Shown here piece after piece: positions 57,201 through 64,000 of a DNA stretch of 64,000 bases. Made by a program: the position numbers and the translations under genes. Source of the stretch: Gaeumannomyces sp. JS-464 (lineage: Eukaryota > Ascomycota > Sordariomycetes > Magnaporthales > Magnaporthaceae); assembly GCA_002197995.1 (NCBI GenBank), contig NGZR01000001.1, positions 4,216,001 through 4,280,000 on the forward strand. Direction: 5' to 3'. Every line of letters begins with the position of its first letter. Position 1 is the stretch's first letter. Under the pieces are notes generated by a model. It had not been told where the DNA came from, searched no databases, and saw only the letters and a list, made by a program, of their open reading frames with translations.

Positions 57201-57656
57201 CGGCTCGTGTCGTTTGTGACCAATACAGAGCCCGAAGACCCAGAACGGGCACGGGCGCTAGTGTCGCAAGCGCTTGCATCCTTAGTGGCTGCCATCCCTA
57301 AGGAGCAGGGCGAGGCTGTCGCGGTGGCCATGGCATTGGTGGTGCCGACGCTGCTGGCGCGTGCCGCGGCTGAGGATGACGATGGCGACGACGACGACAA
57401 CGATCACGATGGCCGCAGTGGTGGCAGAGCGGGAGGTGGGGGTGGGTCCGTATACAAAGAGACTAGCGCACGGCTGCTAGAGCTTGCGTCTGTGGACCAA
57501 AAGGCGTTCCGCGGGGTGGTGGCCGGCATGAGCGAGGGACAGCGGGCCTTCATGGAGGAGGTGATCCGCAGCGGACGCAAGGCAACGGCGGACAAGGGCG
57601 CCGGGGCCAGCACCGGGCAGCCCAGCATCGCACTGAAGATGAACTTTGGGGGTTGA
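51244..57656 (+). CDS. LAA1: LAA1/HEATR5-like giant HEAT-repeat protein, AP-1 accessory factor
   Basis: This 2105-residue protein is composed mostly of HEAT repeats. Laa1/HEATR5 proteins help localise the AP-1 clathrin adaptor at the trans-Golgi and endosomes. The N-terminus MSSVWESSAEPPSATEPNGS is disordered, and family blocks then follow: LAKHVLSLEPDDCTAQQLYL, NNLGKCLAHILGKGDRKLLF, ARHAAVVCLGDVYGSAGDS, and later YVRSIGYAAVARLCSTCGN and GCAMALGCIQTKVGGM. Exon 1 is 51244-57012 and exon 2 is 57108-57656; intron 57013-57107 (gtaaga...aaacag) joins CLTDRM to TAKIAANCVRSLL. The start at 51244 is the first ATG of the frame (GCCATG context). An acidic insert (EDDDGDDDDNDHD) lies in the last exon. 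The long frame is intact over 5.8 kb, in contrast to the indels elsewhere. Confidence 0.9.
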
Positions 57657-58131
57657 CGGACGCAGAGGAGACTTTGGGTGTGTCACTGCATTGGACGACG
57701 CTGGATGAAATGGAGGTATAACGACCTAGATACTTTATAGCCATAGAACATTTTGGACTAGAGGTAAGCATTACGATTTTTGGGAACCATTCGAGCCGCT
57801 GACCCTGGACTGTCATTGGCACCCTGGCACCCTGGGCTGTCGTTGGGCGGTTCAACGGACAAGGGCGCGCATGCACGCACTTGTGGAAGTGGGGTTAGCG
57901 TGCGGGGTGGGCCGTGCCTGCCTGCCGCCGAATTGGAGACGGCCAACAAAACAATGGCAACGAGTGGCGCGGCTAAACCAAAGTAAACAAAGCCGGGCTT
58001 GAGCTGCCAGTGCACCAAGTATCACCACCCGACGGCGCGGCTGCATACATAGCAGCCCCAAAGACCGGCGGACAGGCAGACACGGACCCGCAAGGAGACG
58101 GTCGGGAGACACCGCCAGCTTGGGTCACACA
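57657..58131. other. Intergenic region between LAA1 and the GT90 gene
   Basis: This 475 bp holds the LAA1 3' UTR and GT90 promoter. GC-rich sequence precedes the GT90 start. No gene was seen. Confidence 0.5.
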
Positions 58132-60120
58132 ATGGGCGGCAAGCTGCGGGCGCGCAGGGTACAGATCCTCAGCATTGCAGCCCTCAGCACCCTGGGAATC
58201 TACACCCTGGTCAAGCTGTCGTCGACCTCGCCGTCCATCCCACACGTCTACCTGAGCCCGAGCCAGAACGATGCCCACATCCCGGGGGCTGCCCCGGCCC
58301 GACCAGGCCAGGCCCAAGTGCCAATACCACCGTCCATACCAGACGCCGCATTGTCCCCGACGGACACCACTGCCGCCACATCCTCCCCACCGCCCATATT
58401 AAAAGCATCCAAGGAGCCCAGGCCGGCGCCGCCAGGCACCCAGCACCCCATATCATACCTGATCAGCGCGGCCGAGGAGGAGATGGGCAAAACCGTGGCC
58501 CGGCAGTCCAAAAATCTCGAGCAGGCCGTAGCCGAGTACCGCCGCCGCTACGGCATCCCACCGCCCCCGCGCTTCGACAAGTGGTTTGCCTTTGCCAAGG
58601 ACCGCAGCGTGTGGCTCCTTGACGAGTTCGACGGCGTCGCCGACCTACTGATGCCCTTCTGGGGCCTGAGCCCCGCCACGGTGCGCTCGCGGGCCTCGGA
58701 GGCCCTTGGCTTCGCCGGCAACGCTTTGCTGGGCGTCCAGATCCGCCGCGGCACCGTCGCCCACATGTCGGGCGGCAGCGACTGGCACCGCAAGGCCGTA
58801 AGCGGCATGCTGGCTTCCTTCGTCGAGCACCTGCCTGACATGGACCTGGCCTTCAACATTCACGACGAGCCCCGCGTCGCCGTGCCCCACGACGACCTCG
58901 CCCGCCTCGTTTCCCGGGCCAGGTCTGGACCGATGGCCGCCGTCGCCGCCGTGTCCAAACCGAAGAACGTTTTCAGCACGGCTACCGTGCCGGCAATAGA
59001 CCCTGCCGAGAGCAGCGGCAGCGGCAGCAGCAGCACCAGGCCAAGGCCAAAGGGGCTGGCGCCCGAGGGAGGGTTCGATCACGTCGGCACGACGCGGTTC
59101 AACACGTACGCGCACCAGTCGACCTGGTCGCACTCGCGCTCGTCGTGCGGGCTGGGCACGCCGGCGCGCGCTCTGGACGATTCGGAGCGGGCCGACGACC
59201 TCTCGGCCTCGCTCATGGGCGAGCTGGGCTTCGTCTACAACGCAACCGCCCTGTCCGACATCTGCCTCAGCCCCTCGCTCGCCAACTCGTTCGGCTTTTT
59301 TGAGCGGCCCAACGCCTTCAGCGTCGTTCAGGAGCTGTTCCCCATCTTCTCGTCCTCCAAAATCTCGAGCTACTCGGACATCATCTACCCTTCCCCTTGG
59401 TACTGGTACGAGAAGGTGGCCTATGAAGATGCTCAGGACCCCAGCTGGCAAGACAAAAAGGCCAAGATGTACTGGCGCGGGTCCACCACTGGCGGATACA
59501 GCCGCAACGGGGGTTGGAAGATGCACCACCGCCAGCGCATGGTCGACAGGATCAACGGCAACGGCGACGCTTCGCAAGCCAAGATCTTGGTCAGGGGCCG
59601 GGGTAAGGGCAAGGACGGCAGCAGCTGGGCCGCCAAGCAGGTGTCCCGCAAGCGCTTCTCGTCCCTCTTTGACGTCTTCTTCTCGCACGTCGGGCAGTGC
59701 GACCCCGCCGACTGCGACGCGCAGGAACGGCACTTCTCGGTCAAGGGGCGCACGCGACCCGAGACGGCCTGGCAGTACCGCCACCTGCTCGACGTGGATG
59801 GCAACGGCTTCTCGGGCCGCTTCTACGCGTTCCTGCGCTCGCGCAGCCTCGTGTACAAGCTCTCGGTCTTCCGCGAGTGGCATGCCGACTGGGTGCGGCC
59901 CTGGGTCCACTACGTGCCCATGAGCATGCGCGGCGACGACTGGCTCGAGCTCGTCCGCTTCTTCAGCGGCGGCGGCGGCGATGAGGATGCCGGCGACGTT
60001 GGCGGCGAGGACGGCGATGTGCTCGGTGAGAAGCTAGCGCTGCAGGGCCGTGACTGGGCCAACAAGGTGCTCCGGAACGAGGACCTTGAGGTCTGGTTCT
60101 TTAGGCTGCTGCTTGAGTAA
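58132..60120 (+). CDS. Type II membrane glycosyltransferase, GT90 / CAP10 family
   Basis: This is a single-exon gene of 662 residues. The N-terminus MGGKLRARR plus a hydrophobic helix (VQILSIAALSTLGIYTLV) is a type II signal anchor, placing the catalytic part in the Golgi lumen. A Pro/Ala-rich stem follows. The GT90 (CAP10-like) domain occupies the C-terminal half: DIIYPSPWYWYE, KMYWRGSTTGGYSRNG, HHRQRMVDRINGN, LLDVDGNGFSGRFYAFLRS, and WVHYVPMSMRGDDW. Cryptococcal CAP10/xylosyltransferases and POGLUT-type enzymes share this fold, but the donor sugar cannot be told from sequence. The start at 58132 is the first ATG in frame. The acidic GGGDEDAGDVGGEDGD loop near the C-terminus is unusual. No indel is needed. 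Confidence 0.9.
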   Translation: MGGKLRARRVQILSIAALSTLGIYTLVKLSSTSPSIPHVYLSPSQNDAHIPGAAPARPGQAQVPIPPSIPDAALSPTDTTAATSSPPPILKASKEPRPAPPGTQHPISYLISAAEEEMGKTVARQSKNLEQAVAEYRRRYGIPPPPRFDKWFAFAKDRSVWLLDEFDGVADLLMPFWGLSPATVRSRASEALGFAGNALLGVQIRRGTVAHMSGGSDWHRKAVSGMLASFVEHLPDMDLAFNIHDEPRVAVPHDDLARLVSRARSGPMAAVAAVSKPKNVFSTATVPAIDPAESSGSGSSSTRPRPKGLAPEGGFDHVGTTRFNTYAHQSTWSHSRSSCGLGTPARALDDSERADDLSASLMGELGFVYNATALSDICLSPSLANSFGFFERPNAFSVVQELFPIFSSSKISSYSDIIYPSPWYWYEKVAYEDAQDPSWQDKKAKMYWRGSTTGGYSRNGGWKMHHRQRMVDRINGNGDASQAKILVRGRGKGKDGSSWAAKQVSRKRFSSLFDVFFSHVGQCDPADCDAQERHFSVKGRTRPETAWQYRHLLDVDGNGFSGRFYAFLRSRSLVYKLSVFREWHADWVRPWVHYVPMSMRGDDWLELVRFFSGGGGDEDAGDVGGEDGDVLGEKLALQGRDWANKVLRNEDLEVWFFRLLLE

Positions 60121-60321
60121 GTATATTTTTCGTTCTCCCTTTGACATTCTTGCCCTCCCCAACACGTGTTGCGCGGTGAAACAATATGGTCCGCGACTGA
60201 CTTACCAATCAACCCTTTGACAGATACGGTCGTGTCGTTGACGATGAAAGAGAAAGCATTGGATTTTCGCTGTGAGGGGGCGTGGCAGCTAACCCCGATC
60301 TTTTTATATACTCTGTCTGTT

Positions 60322-60363
<42 letters not shown>

Positions 60364-60871
60364 AGATGAGATGTCTATGACACGAGATCTTATGAGGGAC
60401 ATCCGTTTATGTTTTGTTTATCATTTTTCTCCTGGTATATAACCGACGGGAAAATTTTGGATATGGCGCATTATTGCATACCTAGTATTTATTCAAGGCG
60501 GCGTTGTTGGTACTTGGATCATCGTCTTCCCCAAAGTCTCATCTCAGCGTATAATCTCAACTGCTCTCTTCACACTTCTCGAAAGGGCAGTTTGGTCTGC
60601 TCCTGAATTATCTGATTATAACCCAATTTTTCGTGTCCACCCTTTTAGCATTTCGAGGGCGACAACTCTCCTATTTTGATCTCTCGAGATTCTAAGAAAC
60701 GCCTTGCGATTGCCCCGAGATGAAAGATGATAAAGATATGCGAGCAATAGTGGAGGCAGCAACCCGCGCTATATGTGATACAAGTACATACCAGCCCATT
60801 CCCAGTCTATCCTTGCCGCTGATCGAGGCCCAAGCCGGTCCTCCCCGTTCCTATTTCTTTCTACTTCTCCT
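60121..60871. other. Convergent intergenic region between GT90 and PAF1 with a (TA)17 repeat
   Basis: This 751 bp is AT-richer than its neighbours and contains a (AT)17 tract at 60326-60359. It holds both 3' UTRs. No gene was recognised. Confidence 0.5.
60326..60359. repeat. (AT)17 microsatellite
   Basis: There are 17 perfect AT units, self-complementary and able to extrude a cruciform, about 200 bp after the GT90 stop. Confidence 0.9.
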
Positions 60872-62472
60872 TCACTCCTCGTCGCCCTCCGCGTCCTGGT
60901 CGTCCGAGTCGGCACCGTTGGCCGACGCCGGGCTGCGGGCGCGGCCGGTCGACTGCTGCGTGCCCCTTTCCTCATCGTCATCCCGGGCCGGCGGGGCCAA
61001 GTCGTCGTCGTCGGCCTCGACGGGGCGGGGCACCGTTTTGAACTGCTCCATAACCTCGGCCACGTCGGCGGCCGGGTCCTCGATGGTAATGTCGAGGCGT
61101 TCGATGCCCTGCTGCTCGTCGTCGTCGGGCAGGCCGAGGCCGCGGGTCCTCGCGATGTTCTTGCCGCGCTGCGATCTTATCGTAGTGCGCTGCATCACGG
61201 GGTACATGAGGGCCGCGGGGCCGGCGATGCCCTCGCCGCCGTCGTCGGCGAGCGACAGGATCACCTCGACGTCGTACTTGGACTCGTGCGTCAGCTCCGT
61301 CTCGTCTGACGTCTCGAAGCGGCGCACGCGCGGGAACCGGAAGCAGCCCTTGTCGTCGCGGCCGCCCGTCGCGGTCGTGTAGAGCGAGTCGTCGTCGCGG
61401 TCCGGGTCGGCCACGTCGAAGCGGCGGCGGAACTTTGCGCCGGCCTCGGCCGTCTGGGGCAGGAAGAAGTCGTAGACGATTGGGTTGGTGGGCTTGGGCC
61501 CGCTCTTGGGGTCGCGCTCCCACGCCTCGAGCGCGGCCGCGAACCTCCTCTCCTCCTCGTCGCTCCTATCGACGGGGATCATGACGGAGGAAAGCAGCCG
61601 CGAGTCGTAGGAGCTGTCGTCGGCTCCGGGGACGCCCGCCAGCGGCGGATTGTGGAACTTAATGGTCAGGTACGCGCCGCTGTCGGGGAACGCGTCGAGG
61701 TCGGGCAGCAGCGGCAGGGCCGAGACGACGGTGGCGCGCGAGGGCGCGCCGGGCCGGCTGCGCGGGTGCCGCACGTGCTTGGCCGGGTCCGACAGGTCGT
61801 GCGCGGCAGCCCTTGAACGACTGCGCGATCTTGCGCTTGACGTGCGCCGGCGTGCCCGCGTCCTCGTCGATCTCGGGGCTCGGCCGCTTCTGGGCGCGCC
61901 GCACCGGCGTCCCCGCGCCGGGCCGCCTGGCCCCCGGCCGCAGGAAGGCGGCGTCGCTGGGCCCGCGCTTGGTGGCGATGTACTCGGTCTTGCGCAGGAA
62001 CGAGACGGCCGTGTCGTTCATCTTGGGCTTGCCCAACGTCGCCAGAGGCCGGAGGAGCGGCCTGTCATGGGCGCTGACCGCTGGGTTGTGCGCCGGCGCT
62101 TGGATTGCTGTCGGTTCCCTCGTCGGGCATTGTCAGTCAGCGGGCCAAGCGCGGGTGTTTTCTGCTGCCGCCGGGGAGCGCAAGACAAAAAGACATACAA
62201 CTCTCATCGCCGTCAAAGACGCCCGGCATTCCGACCAGGTCCAAGGGCATGCCCAGCTCGGCATCGGCCTCGATGTTGAGAGGCTGCTCGCGCGCCAGAC
62301 GCGAGGCGAAGCCCGGATTCGTGTACTGGCCGCTCGAGAGCCCGGTGTTGGGGATCTCGAGCAGCTTGGGCGGGTTTGGAGGCGGCGGGAGTGTGTTGGA
62401 GAAGCGGATGCGGGCGATGAAGTCCTGGTGGATCATGCGTTCGCCGCCGCCGCGGGACGCCGAGGACGACAT
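60872..62472 (-). CDS. PAF1: PAF1 subunit of the RNA polymerase II PAF1 complex, one apparent frameshift
   Basis: Paf1 is the founding subunit of the elongation complex that couples Pol II to histone H2B ubiquitination and H3 methylation. Exon 1 is 62202-62472 and starts MSSSASRGGGERMIHQDFIA with RIRFSNTLPPPPNPPKLLEI. Intron 62108-62201 (gttgta...gctgac...cgacag) is in phase 1. Exon 2 is 60872-62107 and carries RPLLRPLATLGKPKMND, VSFLRKTEYIATKR and VKRKIAQSFK, then HPRSRPGAPSRATVVSALPL, YLTIKFHNPP and IVYDFFLPQT. The C-terminus is acidic (DSDDQDAEGDEE), as usual. One frame change is needed: CCC at 61810-61812 (+), where CC would let IAQSFK continue into AAAHDLSDPAKHV. Otherwise the reading becomes GCRARPVGPG and the second half is lost. 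The corrected length is about 501 residues. Confidence 0.9.
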
Positions 62473-63340
62473 GCTCGCGGTGTCAATCGGTTGCCAGTGT
62501 GCGGGAACGTGTCGGCCGCTGCTGTCGGGGCGTGGCGGCGTTGTTCGGGGCGATATGGACGGTGGTGGTGGTGGCCAGGGTGCGAGCGATGGCGAGGCGT
62601 AAAATCCAAATCCAATCCAAATCGGCTCGATTTTCAGAAGCTCCCATGTCACTCTTAGTCCACCCGTCGCCGCTAGGAAGCCAGACCGTGTCAGACCCAC
62701 TTGAACCCGCGTCTGCCAATCACGCGCATCCCCTACCAGCATTGGACATTTGAGCATCCAATCCAGTTCCCCCATCAATTCCATGCGCCCATCAATTCCA
62801 TGCGGCTGCTAGAGAAGAGGCGTTGCTTCCGCCCTGCTGTTTTCCAAAATACGACATCGTGTGTGTATATGCTACTCTAGCCATCTCGTACAATGATTTC
62901 CCTCTACGCGGCAAACAATAACGAACTCCGGCGAACAGTCCAACCTGTCGCAAACCAACTGTATGCAGATAGCCCACCCCTAAACCCCGCCCAATAAGCC
63001 AGCCCTCCGCTAGATAGAAGCTGCAGCCTCGCCCAGCCTGTCAACTATGACCGCGGCAAGACGTGTAACCATTTTAGAAGTGAACCCCCGAGTGGGGGTG
63101 CTGTAACTGTCGGAGCATTAAAAGATACTTGGAGATAGCTGCGGCCGGCAAAGCCCACCCGCCCAGAGACGCTGTTTCCTTGTCATAATACATGGAACCC
63201 CCAGAACGCGGCAAGATGCAATAGAGCTGGGCACGCGACCAGCGAGCATGCCCACGACGTCACCAGGGACATACGGCGCATGGCCCATGTCAATACGCTG
63301 CCTCCCAGCCGGTTGGCAGTCTCGCATCTGAACGAACTCT
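62473..63340. other. Intergenic region between PAF1 and RER1
   Basis: This 868 bp holds the PAF1 promoter and RER1 3' UTR (both on the minus strand). A short GGT repeat lies at about 62560-62575. No gene was recognised. Confidence 0.5.
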
Positions 63341-64000
63341 CTATGAGTTGTTCTTGGGTGCGTACCGCGCCTTTCCAAAGGAGAAAGGGACATATCGGTA
63401 CTTGACCATGTGCTGGATCTGCTTCCGCACTAGATTACAAGGAAAGGGCAATGGTCAGCGTACTCGTTTCAGTGTTGAATACACCAGATCCGGGGGCGCC
63501 CAGCGTAGCCGCTGCACGAGAACTTACTGGTAAGGAAGAACAAAAGGAACCAGTACATAACCAGAACGGGCCAGAAGACGGGGACGTTGAAGATCTCGAA
63601 CCAGCTACACAGGAAGCTGATGACGATGGCGCGAGTGGCGGCGTGCCAGAACTTGAACTCGGGGAGGCGGCGGATAAAGGGGCGGAACTCCTCGTCCTGC
63701 TTGGTCGGCAACGTCCCGACCGAGCCATCCTCCATCTCATTGTCCAGCGCCTCGTTGGAGGGGTCGAACTTGGGTTGCAGGAAGGCAAGGAACAGGTTGA
63801 GTAGATAGATTCCCAGGGCGTATGCCACTACGAGCGAAGATATGCAAAATTAGTCCACAAACTTTAAACCGAAAGAGCGTTAAGATCCAGGGGAAAGAGA
63901 CAGGTTGACGGGGGCTGAACATACCGATGTACCATCCTTGGGCGACGAAAATGCGGGCAAAGAAAAGGACCAGGGTGACGCCAGTGCCGATCCATCTGTA
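63341..64000 (-). CDS. RER1: RER1, Golgi-to-ER retrieval receptor (5' end outside window)
   Basis: Rer1 recognises polar residues in membrane segments and returns escaped ER membrane proteins from the cis-Golgi via COPI. The visible exons are 63925-64000 (RWIGTGVTLVLFFARIFVAQ...), 63528-63827 and 63341-63429. Introns 63828-63924 (gtatgt...cgtag) and 63430-63527 (gtaagt...ctag) are both in phase 1. Family landmarks are LGIYLLNLFLAFLQPKFDPS, EFRPFIRRLPEFKFWH, the hydrophobic segments FEIFNVPVFWPVLVMYWFLL and the C-terminus QIQHMVKYRYVPFSFGKARY. The part in the window is intact. The N-terminus and start lie beyond base 64000. Confidence 0.95.

Noticed and set aside
58645..59910. 421-codon antisense frame over the GT90 gene
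   Set aside because: It has no domain, and its existence follows from the codon bias of the real gene.

Overview
The window is nuclear DNA of a filamentous ascomycete, most likely a Sordariomycete (Sordariales or Magnaporthales; I cannot choose between them). The evidence is GC-rich codons, short 60-260 bp GT-AG introns with CTAAC/CTGAC branch sites, a STE12 with C-terminal C2H2 fingers, and fungal families such as BUD4, thymine 7-hydroxylase, FAF1 and GT90/CAP10. No mobile element, CRISPR array, tRNA or rRNA was recognised.

Layout. 1-2017: 3' part of BUD4 (+). 2868-3771: HIS6 (-), divergent from FAF1 (+, 4136-5290). 6260-8869: STE12 (-). 8870-22331: about 13.5 kb without a recognisable gene, rich in A/T tracts and microsatellites. 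22332-24343: NOC3 (-). 24955-26152 (-) and 27081-28220 (+): a divergent pair, thymine 7-hydroxylase and iso-orotate decarboxylase, which are consecutive steps of thymine-to-uracil salvage. 28777-30433: DUF676 lipase-like hydrolase (+). 30613-31414: PHS1 dehydratase (-). 33680-34635: secreted alpha-carbonic anhydrase (+). 35756-36175: a small two-exon Ser/Pro-rich gene (-). 40701-41543: ARL1 (-). 42102-42647: RPL39 (+). 43738-44433: SKP1 (-). 46502-48498: SMP3 (+) with a GC-AG intron. 49032-49389: PET100 (+). 49696-50726: TACO1/YebC (-). 51244-57656: LAA1/HEATR5 (+). 58132-60120: GT90 (+). 60872-62472: PAF1 (-). 63341-64000: RER1 (-, 5' end outside the window).

Most genes are housekeeping: ribosome biogenesis and translation (FAF1, NOC3, RPL39), transcription (PAF1, STE12), secretory traffic and ER (ARL1, LAA1, RER1, PHS1, SMP3, GT90), ubiquitin ligase (SKP1) and mitochondrial cytochrome oxidase biogenesis (PET100, TACO1). 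The clearest functional unit is the thymine salvage pair with its shared 928 bp promoter.

A striking property of the sequence is that at least eight conserved genes (HIS6, FAF1, STE12, NOC3, the DUF676 hydrolase, carbonic anhydrase, RPL39, PAF1) each contain one or more apparent single-base insertions or deletions, several in G/C runs of 2-5 bases. Because several of these genes are expected to be essential, residual sequencing or assembly error is a better explanation than pseudogenisation. All protein lengths given for these genes assume the shift is not real. Splice sites were placed by eye from consensus signals, reading-frame phase and protein-family continuity.
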